The notes: generated from the sequence alone by a model not told the origin. A stretch of 64,000 nt of DNA from Pararhizobium gei (GCF_029223885.1 NZ_CP119409.1:4020501-4084500); one strand, 5' to 3'; counted from the stretch's first letter, positions 28,778 to 38,626 are shown. A program made the numbers and translations.

Positions 28778-30223
28778 CTACGATGGGCCGGGGAAACTCA
28801 ACTGGCAGCCAGGGTTCATCACCATGGCGGGATCGATGGCCTGCTTCAGGGCCGTGAGCAATGCCCGTCGCGCCGGATCAAGCCGCTCTTCGAAATCGGC
28901 GCGTTTCAGCCGGCCGATGCCATGCTCGGCGCTGATGCTGCCATTGTAGCTATCGACAACCCGGTTCACCACGGTCTTGGCCCTGTAGATCCTGGAAGCG
29001 GACTCATTTGGCGAACTTCCAGTTGGCGGCAGTACGTTGAGATGCACATTGCCGTCGCCGACATGGCCATAGGACACACTGATACAGTCAGGAAGCGCGT
29101 CGGTCACGGCCTGCTCGGCATCATGCACAAAATCGGCAAGGCGGGAGAGCGGGACCGAGATATCGGTGCGCATATGGGCTCCCCGCCTGGCCTGCCCCTC
29201 GTTCATGCCTTCACGGAAGAGCCAGAGATTGCGTGCCTGAGCCTGCGAGGCGGCGATGACGCCATCGACCACAAGGCCTTCCTCCATGACGCCGCCGAGG
29301 AACCGCTCCATCAGGTCGGCGATGTCGACCAGGCCGGAGCCGGAAATTTCCATGAGCACATATGCAGGGTAGTCGCCGGCAATGGGCATAGGCAGATCGG
29401 GGATCGCCTCGCGGGCCAGCACAAAGGCCAGCGGCGGCATGAATTCGAAGGCAGACATCAGGTCGCAGCAATCGCGCCGGGCGCGGCGGTAGAGCGTAAT
29501 GGCATCGTCCAGGGACTTCAGCCCCAGCAAGGCGGTTGCCACCTGGTCGGGCAAAGGTGCCAGCTTGAGCGACACGGCAGTGATGATGCCAAGCGTGCCT
29601 TCTGCGCCGATGAAAAGCTGCTTCAGGTCGATGCCGCGATTGTCCTTGCGCAGGGTCGACAGGCCGTTGAAAATCGTGCCGTCGGGCAGCACCACCTCCA
29701 GACCGAGAACCAACTCGCGCGTCATGCCATAACGCAACACGTTGATACCCCCGGCATTGGTCGAGACATTGCCGCCGATACGGCAGGAGCCTTGGGCGCC
29801 CAGCGCCAGCGGGAAATACATGTCCTTCTCGGCGATCCGGTCTTTCAGTTCGGACAGGATGCAGCCGGCCTCGACAACAGCCGAAAAGTCGTGAACGTCG
29901 ATATTGCGGATCGCCGTCATGCGCTCAAGGCTGAGAACGACTTGGCTTGCCGGCATATCGGGAATGCCGCCCAGCACCAGACCGGTATTTCCGCCTTGCG
30001 GGACGATCGAGAGCCCAAGGTCGCGGCAGGCGCGCACGGCAGCGGCGACATCGCCGGTCGAGCGCGGACGCAACACGGCAACGGCACTGCTCGTGACGTC
30101 ACCGTGCCAATCCCGGCAGAAACGCCGCATCTCATCCGGGTCCGTCAGCACCATGTCGTGCGTCAAAGCGGTGCGCAGGGAAGCGTGTAGGGCCCCAGAA
30201 GCGTCTGTGGCGTTCGCCATCAT
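28778..30223 (-). CDS. FAD-binding 2-hydroxyacid dehydrogenase (D2HGDH/GlcD-like)
   Basis: This is a flavoprotein of 481 residues of the FAD_binding_4 family. The PP-loop region PQGGNTGLVLGG and the second FAD segment GAQGSCRIGGNVSTNAGG are visible. The C-terminal oxidase domain shows SYGHVGDGNVHLN and SAEHGIGRLK, the typical metal/substrate histidine blocks. Such enzymes oxidise D-2-hydroxyacids (lactate, 2-hydroxyglutarate, aldonates). The ATG at 30223 has GGAGGAAGG seven bases upstream; ATG 30220 is the alternative. The gene is divergent from denD and shares its regulatory region. Its substrate is unknown, but the context points to a sugar acid. Confidence 0.88.
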   Translation of the reverse strand: MMANATDASGALHASLRTALTHDMVLTDPDEMRRFCRDWHGDVTSSAVAVLRPRSTGDVAAAVRACRDLGLSIVPQGGNTGLVLGGIPDMPASQVVLSLERMTAIRNIDVHDFSAVVEAGCILSELKDRIAEKDMYFPLALGAQGSCRIGGNVSTNAGGINVLRYGMTRELVLGLEVVLPDGTIFNGLSTLRKDNRGIDLKQLFIGAEGTLGIITAVSLKLAPLPDQVATALLGLKSLDDAITLYRRARRDCCDLMSAFEFMPPLAFVLAREAIPDLPMPIAGDYPAYVLMEISGSGLVDIADLMERFLGGVMEEGLVVDGVIAASQAQARNLWLFREGMNEGQARRGAHMRTDISVPLSRLADFVHDAEQAVTDALPDCISVSYGHVGDGNVHLNVLPPTGSSPNESASRIYRAKTVVNRVVDSYNGSISAEHGIGRLKRADFEERLDPARRALLTALKQAIDPAMVMNPGCQLSFPGPS

Positions 30224-30321
30224 TGTCTTGCCTTCCTCCCGGATCACCCTTTCGACTGCCTGCCCCTGATGAAGGCCAGCAGATTTTCGCGGGCGTTCCG
30301 ATATTCTGTTTTCAAGCGAAG

Positions 30322-30349
30322 CATATAGGGTTATCAGACAACCTTACAA
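30322..30349 (-). promoter_or_regulatory. promoter of the FAD dehydrogenase with operator between -35 and -10
   Basis: On the minus strand TTGTAA (30349-30344) and TATATG (30327-30322) are 16 bases apart. The near-perfect palindrome GGTTATCAGACAACC (30329-30343) fills the spacer. This is a textbook repressor position. The same site is about 80 bases before denD on the plus strand and could control both directions. Confidence 0.6.
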
Positions 30350-30421
30350 GAAATTTTCGACTGCCTTTTTCCGAAGCTCCTGCAAGGTTGAGGTGGTGGA
30401 ATTCAGGGGAGGAGAGACACG

Positions 30422-31405
30422 ATGCATATACTGATCATTGGCGCGGCCGGCATGGTTGGACGCAAACTCGCTGCCAAACTGGTTTCGGAGGGCCAGCTTG
30501 ACGGCGAGCCGATCACAGAAATGACTTTGGTGGACGTGGTAAGGCCTGAAGCTCCCGGAAGCTTTGCCGGCAAGGTGAGCGCAACAGAGGCGGATCTGTC
30601 GGCCCCTGGCGAAGCCGAATCACTCGTTGCGGCCCGGCCCGACGTGATCTTCCATCTGGCAGCAATCGTCTCCGGTGAGGCCGAACTGGATTTCGAAACG
30701 GGCTACAGGATCAATCTCGACGGAACACGCTACCTCTTCGACGCCATTCGACTGGCCAACGGCGTGGACGGCTACAAGCCGCGCGTCGTTTTCACCTCGT
30801 CGATCGCCGTTGTCGGCGCGCCGCTGCCCTATCCGATACCGGACGAGTACCACACGACGCCGCTGACCAGCTACGGCACCCAGAAGGCGATCTGCGAACT
30901 GCTCTTGTCCGACTACAGCCGCCGCGGCTTTTTCGACGGCATCGCCATCCGCCTCCCGACGATCTGCATTCGTCCAGGCAAGCCGAACAAGGCGGCGTCC
31001 GGCTTCTTCTCCAATATCCTGCGTGAGCCGCTGGTCGGAAAAGAAGCGATCCTTCCCGTATCCGACGACGTTCGCCATTGGCATACCTCGCCACGCTCTG
31101 CGGTCGGCTTCCTCATCCATGGGGCAACCATCGACTTGGAAACGGTCGGGCCGCGCCGCGCACTTTCCATGCCGGGCCTCAGCGCCACGGTCGGGGAGCA
31201 GATTGAAGCTCTGCGCCGGGTGGCCGGTGACAAGGCCGTCGCGCTGATCCGCCGCGAGCCGGATGAGATGATCATCAAGATGGTCGCCGGCTGGGCTCCG
31301 GGCTTTGAAGCGACGCGCGCGAAAGCGCTTGGCTTTACCGCAGAAACCTCCTTTGATGAGATCATCCGCGTGCATATCGAGGATGAGCTGGGAGGCAAAC
31401 TGTGA
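30422..31405 (+). CDS. denD: NAD-dependent epimerase/dehydrogenase, DenD-like (D-erythronate dehydrogenase family)
   Basis: This is an extended short-chain dehydrogenase of 327 residues. The NAD motif is GAAGMVG (residues 7-13), and the catalytic residues are Ser126/127 and the Tyr151-x3-Lys155 pair in SYGTQKAICE. The YGTQKAICELLL stretch and overall length resemble DenD, the dehydrogenase that oxidises D-erythronate at C2. Its stop overlaps the start of the LtnD-like gene by four bases. It is first of a three-gene plus-strand operon. Whether the substrate is erythronate or a five-carbon relative is open, since the neighbours look like pentonate enzymes. Confidence 0.82.
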   Translation: MHILIIGAAGMVGRKLAAKLVSEGQLDGEPITEMTLVDVVRPEAPGSFAGKVSATEADLSAPGEAESLVAARPDVIFHLAAIVSGEAELDFETGYRINLDGTRYLFDAIRLANGVDGYKPRVVFTSSIAVVGAPLPYPIPDEYHTTPLTSYGTQKAICELLLSDYSRRGFFDGIAIRLPTICIRPGKPNKAASGFFSNILREPLVGKEAILPVSDDVRHWHTSPRSAVGFLIHGATIDLETVGPRRALSMPGLSATVGEQIEALRRVAGDKAVALIRREPDEMIIKMVAGWAPGFEATRAKALGFTAETSFDEIIRVHIEDELGGKL

Positions 31406-32328
31406 GCGAAAAAACAGGTCCGAAGCAAAGCCGGCAGCGCCGGATCGCCTTTCTCGGAACGGGGCTGATGGGTGCGCCGATGGCGCGCCGGCTGCTGGCC
31501 GCCGGTCATCCGGTCACGGTCTGGAACCGCGATTTTTCCAAGGCGCAGGCTTTGGTTTCTGACGGTGCGGCGATCGCCGAGACGGCTGCTGCAGCCGCCA
31601 CGGGATGTGACATCGTCTTCACAATGCTAAGCGACGGAAAGGCCGTCGATGCGGTATTGTTTAGCGGCGGTGTGGCCGACGTTTTGGCCAAGGGCGCCAT
31701 CGTGATCGACAGCAGCTCGATCTCACCGTTGATTGCCAGAGACCATTCGGCGCGCCTGAAGGCGCTTGGCATCAAACATGTCGATGCGCCGGTATCAGGC
31801 GGCGTGGTCGGCGCCGGGGCGGGAACACTGGCCATCATGGCTGGTGGCGACGCGGATGTGATCGATGAACTCTCAGATGTGTTTGCAGTCCTTGGCCGGG
31901 TCACGCATGTCGGGCCTTCGGGTGCCGGGCAGATCTGCAAACTCGCCAACCAGCAGATCGTCGCCATCACCATCGGCGCCGTGGCGGAAGCGATGATGCT
32001 GGTCGAAGCCGGCGGGGCGTCCCGCGAGAAGTTCAGGGAAGCGATCCGCGGCGGTTTTGCCGAGAGCCGGATTCTGGAGCTGCATGGCGCGCGCATGGTA
32101 AAGCGCGATTTCACGCCCGGCGGACCGTCGAAGCTGCAACTCAAGGATCTCGACGCGGTCAAGGAGATGGCCGGTCTGTTTTCGTTGGACCTGCCCTTGA
32201 CCGAGCAGGTGCGCCGCGAGTTTTTCGATTTCGTGGCGGGTGGCGGCGGTGATACGGACCACAGCGGCCTGCTGTTGCATCTGGAAGCAATGAATGCCGC
32301 CAAGGGCGGGGAGGGAAATAATGGCTGA
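31402..32328 (+). CDS. beta-hydroxyacid dehydrogenase, LtnD/GarR-like
   Basis: This is a 3-hydroxyisobutyrate-dehydrogenase-superfamily protein of 308 residues. It has the dinucleotide motif [12 protein letters not shown] (about 18-28), the substrate-binding DAPVSGG (128-134) and the catalytic Lys180 in [10 protein letters not shown]. Members oxidise or reduce 2- or 3-hydroxy acids such as L-threonate or tartronate semialdehyde. It overlaps denD by four bases and the following dehydratase by eight bases, so translation is coupled. The exact substrate is inferred only from context. Confidence 0.85.
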   Translation: MSEKTGPKQSRQRRIAFLGTGLMGAPMARRLLAAGHPVTVWNRDFSKAQALVSDGAAIAETAAAAATGCDIVFTMLSDGKAVDAVLFSGGVADVLAKGAIVIDSSSISPLIARDHSARLKALGIKHVDAPVSGGVVGAGAGTLAIMAGGDADVIDELSDVFAVLGRVTHVGPSGAGQICKLANQQIVAITIGAVAEAMMLVEAGGASREKFREAIRGGFAESRILELHGARMVKRDFTPGGPSKLQLKDLDAVKEMAGLFSLDLPLTEQVRREFFDFVAGGGGDTDHSGLLLHLEAMNAAKGGEGNNG

Positions 32329-34105
32329 GGACAACAAGGGCGGGCGTCGTCTGCGCTCGCAGGACTGGTTCGACAATCCCGATCATCTCGACATGACGGC
32401 ACTCTATCTCGAACGCTTCATGAATTACGGTACGACGCCGGAGGAGCTTCGCTCCGGCAAGCCGATCATCGGCATTGCCCAGTCGGGCAGCGACATCAAT
32501 CCCTGCAACCGCCATCATCTCGACCTTGCCAAGCGGGTCCGCGACGGCATCCGTGACGCTGGCGGCATCCCGATCGAGTTTCCGACACATCCGCTGTTCG
32601 AGAACTGCAAGCGGCCAACTGCGGCGCTCGATCGAAACCTGGCCTATCTCGGCCTGGTCGAAATTCTCTACGGCTACCCGCTCGACGGCGTCGTACTCAC
32701 CACCGGCTGCGACAAGACCACGCCTTCGGCGCTTATGGCGGCCTCGACCGTCGATATTCCGGCGATCGTTTTCTCCGGCGGGCCGATGCTCGACGGCTGG
32801 CACGATGGCGATCTGGTCGGCTCCGGCACGGTGATCTGGCGGGCGCGTCGCAAATATGCGGCAGGCGAGATCACACGGGAAGAATTCCTCCAGTCAGCGC
32901 TCGATTCCGCCCCGTCGATCGGCCATTGCAACACAATGGGTACTGCCTCGACGATGAATGCCATGGCCGAGGCGCTCGGCATGTCGTTGACCGGTTGCGC
33001 CGCCATTCCGGCCGCCTATCGCGAACGCGGCCAGATGGCTTATCGTACCGGACGCCGTGCGGTGGAACTGGTGCAACAAAACATCAAGCCGTCGGATATC
33101 CTGACACGCGCGGCGTTCCTCAACGCCATCCGGGTCAATTCAGCGATCGGCGGCTCGACCAATGCCCAGCCGCATCTGGCCGCCATGGCCAGGCATGCCG
33201 GCGTCGATCTCTATCCCGACGACTGGCAGATCCATGGCTTCGACATTCCACTGCTGGCCAATGTGCAGCCGGCCGGCGCCTATCTCGGCGAACGCTTCCA
33301 CCGGGCCGGTGGCGTCCCCGCCATCATGTGGGAATTGCTCAAGGTCGGCAAACTGGAGGGCGGCTGTCCGACGGTTACCGGCAAGACCATGGCCGAAAAC
33401 CTGCAGGGCCGGGAATCCACCGATCGGGAGGTCATCCTGCCTTACGACGCTCCGCTGAAGGAGCGCGCCGGTTTTCTGGTGCTGAAGGGCAATCTGTTCG
33501 ATTTCGCCATCATGAAGATGAGCGTGATTTCGCCCGGTTTCCGCGAACGTTATCTGAGCGAACCGGGCAAGGAAGGCGTGTTCGAAGGCAAGGCGGTGGT
33601 CTTCGACGGCTCCGAGGATTACCACAAGCGTATCAACGATCCGGACCTCAACATAGACGAGCGCACGATCCTCGTCATCCGCGGCGCCGGTCCGCTCGGC
33701 TGGCCGGGATCGGCCGAAGTGGTCAACATGCAGCCGCCGGACCACCTGATCAAAAAGGGCATCCTCAGCCTTCCGACAATCGGCGACGGTCGCCAATCCG
33801 GCACCGCCGACAGCCCATCGATCCTCAACGCCTCGCCGGAAAGTGCGGCCGGCGGCGGCCTCGCCTATGTGCGCACAGGCGACGTCATCCGCATCGATTT
33901 CAACCATGGTCGCTGCGATATGCTGGTGACGCCGGAAGAAATTGAGCTGCGCAAGACGGCCGGCATTCCGGCTGTTCCGGCCGATGCCACGCCTTGGCAG
34001 ATGCTGTACCGGCGCACGGTCACGCAGCTTTCCGACGGCGCCGTCATCGAGGGTGCACCAGAGTTCCGCAAACTGGCAGAGAGGCTGCCGCGACACAATC
34101 ACTGA
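32321..34105 (+). CDS. IlvD/Edd-family dehydratase, D-xylonate dehydratase-like
   Basis: The enzyme has 594 residues with the three cluster cysteines of the [2Fe-2S] IlvD/Edd family visible in [23 protein letters not shown] and [12 protein letters not shown]. The N-terminal [20 protein letters not shown] and the C-terminal LPRHNH closely resemble, from memory, Caulobacter D-xylonate dehydratase, the first dehydration of the Weimberg pathway. The related L-arabinonate dehydratase is the other option. The start is the ATG at 32321, behind GGGAGGG. It ends the denD-ltnD-like operon. Paired with the XylX-like gene 5 kb away, it would give two of the pathway's steps. Confidence 0.88.
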   Translation: MAEDNKGGRRLRSQDWFDNPDHLDMTALYLERFMNYGTTPEELRSGKPIIGIAQSGSDINPCNRHHLDLAKRVRDGIRDAGGIPIEFPTHPLFENCKRPTAALDRNLAYLGLVEILYGYPLDGVVLTTGCDKTTPSALMAASTVDIPAIVFSGGPMLDGWHDGDLVGSGTVIWRARRKYAAGEITREEFLQSALDSAPSIGHCNTMGTASTMNAMAEALGMSLTGCAAIPAAYRERGQMAYRTGRRAVELVQQNIKPSDILTRAAFLNAIRVNSAIGGSTNAQPHLAAMARHAGVDLYPDDWQIHGFDIPLLANVQPAGAYLGERFHRAGGVPAIMWELLKVGKLEGGCPTVTGKTMAENLQGRESTDREVILPYDAPLKERAGFLVLKGNLFDFAIMKMSVISPGFRERYLSEPGKEGVFEGKAVVFDGSEDYHKRINDPDLNIDERTILVIRGAGPLGWPGSAEVVNMQPPDHLIKKGILSLPTIGDGRQSGTADSPSILNASPESAAGGGLAYVRTGDVIRIDFNHGRCDMLVTPEEIELRKTAGIPAVPADATPWQMLYRRTVTQLSDGAVIEGAPEFRKLAERLPRHNH

Positions 34106-34119
34106 GACGTGAGACGCAT

Positions 34120-34146
34120 GCCGCCGGATGGATTTTGTTCGGCGGC
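34120..34146. terminator. hairpin between convergent dehydratase and ligD genes
   Basis: GCCGCCG (34120-34126) pairs with CGGCGGC (34140-34146) around a 13-base loop. It sits between two convergent stops and has no T-tract, so it may act on both transcripts or only stabilise ends. Confidence 0.4.
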
Positions 34147-34177
34147 TGATGACATTTGCAAAAGACTGGCCCTCAGA

Positions 34178-36838
34178 TCAAGCGGCAGCCTTCTTCGCCT
34201 TGCTCAATCTTTTGAGCGCCTGATCGAGCGGTCTTTGTCCATCGCAATAATCCTGCCAAGCCGTGGCTTTTTTCAGCAAGTCCGGTACGGTCCGGATGGT
34301 GAAGCGCGTTGGATCGAGGCCCGCCTTGACCTGGGTCCAGTTGAGCGGCATCGAGACCGTTGCGCCCGGCCTCGCCCGTGGCGACAAGGGCGCCACGGCC
34401 GTCGCCATCCGATCATTGCGCAAATAGTCGAGAAAGATCCGGCCCTCGCGCTGGTTCTTGGCCATCTTGATCAGGTAGAGATCCGGGTTATCGCGCGCCA
34501 TTCCCTGGCAGACATCATGGGCAAAGCCCTTGGCCTCATCCCAACCGAGCTTCTTGCCCTTGGCAACGGCAAGCGGGGTGACGACATGCAGGCCCTTGCC
34601 GCCCGTCGTCTTGCAGAAGCTGACAAGCCCGAGATCTTCGAGCCGGTCCCGAATTTCCCGGGCGGCGTCGACGACAGACGTGAATTCGACGTCAGGGCCG
34701 GGGTCAAGGTCGAAGACCAGACGGCCCGGCACGTCCGGCTGCCCCGGCTCGCAGTTCCAGGGATGCAGTTCGATCCCGCCGATCTGGGCTATGGCGGCAA
34801 GTCCTTCCACACGATCGATCTGCAGATAGGGTTTTTTGTCGCCAGACACGGTTACGAGTTCCAGCAGGTTGGATGTCCCCGGCCCGGCATGGCGCTGAAA
34901 GAACTGCTCGCCACCGATCCCGTCGGGCGCGCGGATGATCGAACAGGGGCGACCCTTGATATGATCGATAAGCCAAGGGCCGACAGCTTCATGATACCGG
35001 GCGAGATCGACTTTGGTGACCGGTTTGCCGTCACCGGCATCCGGCCAAAGCGCCTTTTGCGGACTTGAGATCATCACCCCCATGATCTCTTCTTTTCCGC
35101 CCCTGCGCGCCTTCTTGGCCGGGGGGTTGGCGGCTTCAGGATCAGGAAGGGACGTTTTCGAGGGCGCCGCGGGCTTATCAGCTTGAACCTCTTCAGCCGG
35201 CTTGTCTTCCCGCAGGCCCTTGAACGCAGCCTGACGAACCTGACCATCGCCTGTCCATCCGGCAAATTCGATCTCGGCAACAAGCTCGGGCTTGAGCCAA
35301 ACAATATCAGCGGTTTTCTCGGGCGCACCGATCCCGGTGAAGGGCGATGTCTCCGTCTCCATTTCCTTCAGCCTCGGCAGCAGGGTTGCGACGGTTTTGG
35401 CGCCGTAACCTGTGCCGACTCGTCCGACATAGACGAAGTGATCGCCACGATTGACCCCAACGAGCAGAGAGCGAAATTTGCCACCGGTCTTTGCATACGC
35501 GCCGATCACCACCTCATGGCCGGCGCGGCATTTCGATTTTGCCCAAGTATCTGTCCGCCCCGATCGATACGGTGCCGCCGCCTGTTTCGAGACGATGCCT
35601 TCGAGTGACAGGCGGCAGGCCGACTTGAGGACCGCATCGCCGCCGGTTTCGAAATGTTCGACGAAACGCAGGCGCGGATCCTCTCCGGCATCCGACAGCA
35701 AGGCCGCAAGCCGCTTCTTGCGCTCTGTCAGGGGCAACTCGCGCAGGTCCTCACCTCCAAGGAAGAGCAGGTCGAACGCGAAATACACGAGCGCATCGGT
35801 CTTGCCTTCGGACATTGCCGCCTGAAGGGCGGCAAAATCCGGCGCACCGCTTTCGTCCAGCGCACAAATCTCGCCATCGATAATGCAGTCGGGAAGGGCT
35901 GATGCCGATTTTGCGATTGCTGAATATTTGGCAGTCCAGTCGAGACCTTTGCGCGTCTTCAACGTCGCCTTGCCGCCCTGCGTCAGCATCTGGATGCGAT
36001 AGCCATCCAATTTGATCTCGTGAATCCAGCCGCCGGCCGATGGCGGACGCGACAGGCTCTCGCAGAGTTGTGGCGCGATAAACCCGGGCATGGTATGTGT
36101 TACTTCGGAAGGAGATGGCTTTCCCGCGGCCTTCGCACCCGCTTTTGCCCCTCTCTTTCGTTCGTTAGCGGCGAGCCCCTGACTGCTGTCCCAAACGGCA
36201 TCGGATTCGACCGCCCCGACGTCCGTCATGAACGGTTTCGGCTTTTTTCCCTTGCCCGAAGCGATAGCCTCCATTGTCCGTCCGGATGCTATCGATGTGT
36301 TATTCTCCTCAAGAACCGCCGAACCATTCTCATCGATGGCAGCGTCATCGCGATGTTTGATGAGAAGCCAGTTGGTCCGTTTTCCACCATCCCGGTCATG
36401 ACGCATCCGCACGAGAACAAAGCTTCCATGCAGCCGTTTTCCCTTGAGCGTAAAGTTGAAATCGCCTTCGGCCAGAGCCTCCTCCGGCGATTGATTGCCC
36501 TGCGCCTCCCAATAGCCACGATCCCAAAGCATCACCGAGCCACCGCCATACTGGCCTTTCGGTATAGTGCCTTCGAAGTCGCCGTATTCCAGCGGGTGGT
36601 CTTCCACCTCGACGGCAAGGCGCTTGTCCTGTGGATTAAGGGACGGTCCCTTGGTCACGGCCCATGACTTGAAGACGCCGTCCAGCTCTAGCCGAAGATC
36701 ATAATGCAGGCGTGTCGCATCATGCTTTTGTATCACGAAGCGCCTGCGGTTCGATGGCTCGACCGATGCTTCACCGCTCGGTTCGCCTGTCTTCTGGAAA
36801 TCGCGCTTGGCGCGGTATTTCGAAAGAGTGTCGGCCAT
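34178..36838 (-). CDS. ligD: multifunctional ATP-dependent DNA ligase LigD (PE-LIG-POL)
   Basis: The protein has 886 residues with three domains. The N-terminal phosphoesterase (about 30-190) shows [16 protein letters not shown] and [18 protein letters not shown]. The ATP-dependent ligase (about 250-560) shows the nucleotidyl-lysine motif EIKLDGYR (Lys276). The C-terminal polymerase/primase (about 600-880) shows VFDLDPG and [11 protein letters not shown]. LigD works with Ku in bacterial non-homologous end joining; no Ku gene is in this window. The ATG at 36838 starts [14 protein letters not shown]; the extension to 36886 is weaker. Domain order matches Pseudomonas and rhizobial enzymes rather than mycobacterial ones. 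Confidence 0.93.
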   Translation of the reverse strand: MADTLSKYRAKRDFQKTGEPSGEASVEPSNRRRFVIQKHDATRLHYDLRLELDGVFKSWAVTKGPSLNPQDKRLAVEVEDHPLEYGDFEGTIPKGQYGGGSVMLWDRGYWEAQGNQSPEEALAEGDFNFTLKGKRLHGSFVLVRMRHDRDGGKRTNWLLIKHRDDAAIDENGSAVLEENNTSIASGRTMEAIASGKGKKPKPFMTDVGAVESDAVWDSSQGLAANERKRGAKAGAKAAGKPSPSEVTHTMPGFIAPQLCESLSRPPSAGGWIHEIKLDGYRIQMLTQGGKATLKTRKGLDWTAKYSAIAKSASALPDCIIDGEICALDESGAPDFAALQAAMSEGKTDALVYFAFDLLFLGGEDLRELPLTERKKRLAALLSDAGEDPRLRFVEHFETGGDAVLKSACRLSLEGIVSKQAAAPYRSGRTDTWAKSKCRAGHEVVIGAYAKTGGKFRSLLVGVNRGDHFVYVGRVGTGYGAKTVATLLPRLKEMETETSPFTGIGAPEKTADIVWLKPELVAEIEFAGWTGDGQVRQAAFKGLREDKPAEEVQADKPAAPSKTSLPDPEAANPPAKKARRGGKEEIMGVMISSPQKALWPDAGDGKPVTKVDLARYHEAVGPWLIDHIKGRPCSIIRAPDGIGGEQFFQRHAGPGTSNLLELVTVSGDKKPYLQIDRVEGLAAIAQIGGIELHPWNCEPGQPDVPGRLVFDLDPGPDVEFTSVVDAAREIRDRLEDLGLVSFCKTTGGKGLHVVTPLAVAKGKKLGWDEAKGFAHDVCQGMARDNPDLYLIKMAKNQREGRIFLDYLRNDRMATAVAPLSPRARPGATVSMPLNWTQVKAGLDPTRFTIRTVPDLLKKATAWQDYCDGQRPLDQALKRLSKAKKAAA

Positions 36839-36892
36839 GAATTTCCGGTCCTCCATGGAAAGCCGAGCCGGTTTCAGCCAGCTCAATGCTGC

Positions 36893-37201
36893 CTATCGCC
36901 CCGAGACGCGGATGGCCCCCGCCTCGCCGAAGCTACGCTGGACGGCAGCGATCTGACTTGCGGCAATGTCCGCAGACACTTCGATTTCCCCGCCAAAGGG
37001 TGCATCCTGGCGTGCGCCGTCTTCATGAGAAGCATCGCCTCCCGATGGGGCCGAGCCAACGGTATTTTGTGCCGTCGTGGATTGAATAAAGATGTCCGGC
37101 CTCGAGATACCATGCTGCTGAACGAGATGTTCGACCGCAAGGTCTGCTGCTGCGCGCGTATTGAAAGTTGCCCTGATTGTCGTCGTGCTGTCGTCAGCCA
37201 T
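36893..37201 (-). CDS. small unknown protein upstream of ligD
   Basis: I do not recognise this protein of 102 residues. It starts MADDSTTTIRATF, with GGAGA eight bases upstream. Its N-terminal part looks like a beta-alpha-beta unit (TIRATFNTRAAADLAVEHLVQQHGI), followed by a disordered, Gly/Ser/His-rich middle. A second beta-alpha unit (GEIEVSADIAASQIAAVQRSFGEAGAIRVSG) closes it, so it may be a ferredoxin-like fold. It lies about 55 bases before ligD on the same strand, so it could be co-transcribed and linked to repair or stress. Confidence 0.6.
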   Translation of the reverse strand: MADDSTTTIRATFNTRAAADLAVEHLVQQHGISRPDIFIQSTTAQNTVGSAPSGGDASHEDGARQDAPFGGEIEVSADIAASQIAAVQRSFGEAGAIRVSGR

Positions 37202-37326
37202 CAGTCCGTCTCCTGTTGCACATGTCACGACATACCAACGCGCTGGAGGCAAGCTGGTTTCCAGGGGCTATGCAGTTAACAGCTATGTCTGTTGGATCTT
37301 GATCCGAAGGATGGTATGTTCTCTCT

Positions 37327-38445
37327 TTGTTCAAAAACAGAAGATGGCTCGCCGCCTTGGATGCTCTGACTGCACTGCCCATTCGTAAAATCATTCATGT
37401 CGATATGGATGCCTTTTATGCATCCGTGGAACAGCGCGATAACCCGGCGCTGTGTGGCCTGCCGCTCGCCGTTGGCGGCTCCGCGGCGCGTGGCGTAGTG
37501 GCTGCCGCCAGTTACGAGGCAAGAGCCTTTGGCGTGCATTCGGCCATGCCATCGGTCACCGCCAAGCGCAAATGTCCGGACTTGATTTTCGTTGCCCCGC
37601 GTTTCGATGTCTATCGACAGGTCTCACAGCAGATACGGGAAATTTTTGCAGACTATACGGCAATGATCGAGCCGCTTTCCTTGGATGAGGCCTATCTCGA
37701 TGTGACTGAAAATCTGAAGGGCATGGAAATCGCGACTGAGATCGCAGCGGAAATTCGCTCCCGGATCAAGCAGGTCACCAACCTGAATGCGTCCGCGGGC
37801 ATTTCCTACAACAAGTTCCTCGCCAAAATGGCCAGCGACCTGAACAAGCCGAACGGCCAGGCCGTCATCACACCGAAGAACGGCCCGGGTTTTGTCGAGA
37901 CGCTTCTGGTCAAAAAATTCCATGGTGTCGGGCCGGCCACGGCAGAGCGGATGAAACGGCATGGAATCGAGACCGGGCTCGATCTCAGGTCAAAATCTCT
38001 CGGCTTCCTTCAGCAGCAATTCGGGAAAGCCGGGCCATATTTCTACGGCATCGCCCGCGGCATCGATGAACGACAGGTCAGACCTGATCGCATGCGCAAA
38101 TCGATCGGCGCCGAGGACACGTTCGTCGAAGATATCGAGGCGCTCGATCTGGCGAAAGCCGAGTTGCGGCCTTTGGCTGAAAAGGTCTGGCGCGCCTGCA
38201 AGACGCACGGCATCAGGGGAAAGACCGTCACCGTCAAAATCAAATATTCGGACTTCAGCCAGGCGACGCGGAGCCGGACCGTGCCTGGAGCCATTTCGGA
38301 TACTGACATGATCCTGGACGTTGCGGAGACCCTGCTCGCCTCAGTGTTCCCATTCAAACGTCCGGTGCGGCTTCTGGGCGTCACACTTTCGTCGCTCGAC
38401 GCCTCAGGCAGCGGGACAGAGCCGCAACTCGATCTCGATCTTTGA
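37327..38445 (+). CDS. dinB: DNA polymerase IV (DinB, Y family)
   Basis: This is a translesion polymerase of about 360-372 residues. Catalytic motifs are visible: HVDMDAFYASVEQ with the first aspartates, SLDEAYLDVT with the catalytic Asp-Glu, and GISYNKFLAKMASD. The helix-hairpin-helix and little-finger regions follow. The start is uncertain because there is no in-frame ATG before the first motif. A TTG at 37327 gives 372 residues and a second TTG near 37357 about 362. An ATG at 37344 is in another frame and ends after 14 codons. It is divergent from the small gene and ligD, making a DNA-repair neighbourhood. Confidence 0.9.
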   Translation: MFKNRRWLAALDALTALPIRKIIHVDMDAFYASVEQRDNPALCGLPLAVGGSAARGVVAAASYEARAFGVHSAMPSVTAKRKCPDLIFVAPRFDVYRQVSQQIREIFADYTAMIEPLSLDEAYLDVTENLKGMEIATEIAAEIRSRIKQVTNLNASAGISYNKFLAKMASDLNKPNGQAVITPKNGPGFVETLLVKKFHGVGPATAERMKRHGIETGLDLRSKSLGFLQQQFGKAGPYFYGIARGIDERQVRPDRMRKSIGAEDTFVEDIEALDLAKAELRPLAEKVWRACKTHGIRGKTVTVKIKYSDFSQATRSRTVPGAISDTDMILDVAETLLASVFPFKRPVRLLGVTLSSLDASGSGTEPQLDLDL

Positions 38446-38459
38446 TCGTGACCGGCCAC

Positions 38460-38619
38460 AAACGAAAAAGCCTGCCGCGGGAGGAGGTGCGGCAGGCTTT
38501 CCGAAAAGAACCGAACAGTAGCTGGGAGGAGGAGAGCCACTGTTCCGACAGACGCCCCATGGGAGGAGGATTGGGCCGCCTGAATTCGAAGCTCTGCGGG
38601 AGGAGGTGCATCGCTTCGA
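38460..38619 (-). ncRNA. anti-Shine-Dalgarno ('cuckoo'-type) small RNA with four CCTCCTCCC-loop hairpins
   Basis: On the minus strand four hairpins follow one another: 38618-38587 (CGAAGC/GCTTCG stem), 38578-38553 (CGGCCCA/TGGGGCG, one mismatch), 38545-38513 (GAACAGT/ACTGTTC) and 38500-38467 (a perfect 12-bp stem beginning AAAGCCTGCC). Each loop contains CCTCCTCCC. The last stem runs into a T-rich end and is a terminator. CCUCCUCCC loops define the alphaproteobacterial cuckoo/CcsR RNA family, thought to bind Shine-Dalgarno sequences. Members usually have two such hairpins; four suggest two fused units or processing. A promoter-like TATGAT with CTTTCA 17 bases upstream precedes it. Confidence 0.75.
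38467..38500 (-). terminator. intrinsic terminator of the small RNA, also behind dinB
   Basis: A perfect 12-bp inverted repeat (38467-38478 with 38489-38500) has a ten-base loop and is followed on the minus strand by TTTTTCG. It also sits 22 bases after the dinB stop and could end that message in the other direction. Confidence 0.7.
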
Positions 38620-38626
38620 TACAAAC

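Noticed and set aside
32926..33945. Plus-strand 339-codon frame inside the xylonate-dehydratase-like gene
   Set aside because: Arg/Gly-rich alternate frame of a gene with intact cluster cysteines.
38479..38606. Four GGGAGGAGG copies on the plus strand read as a minisatellite or a set of ribosome sites for small peptides
   Set aside because: No start codons at suitable distance follow them, and each copy is the loop of a hairpin with its own stem, which fits the minus-strand RNA better.
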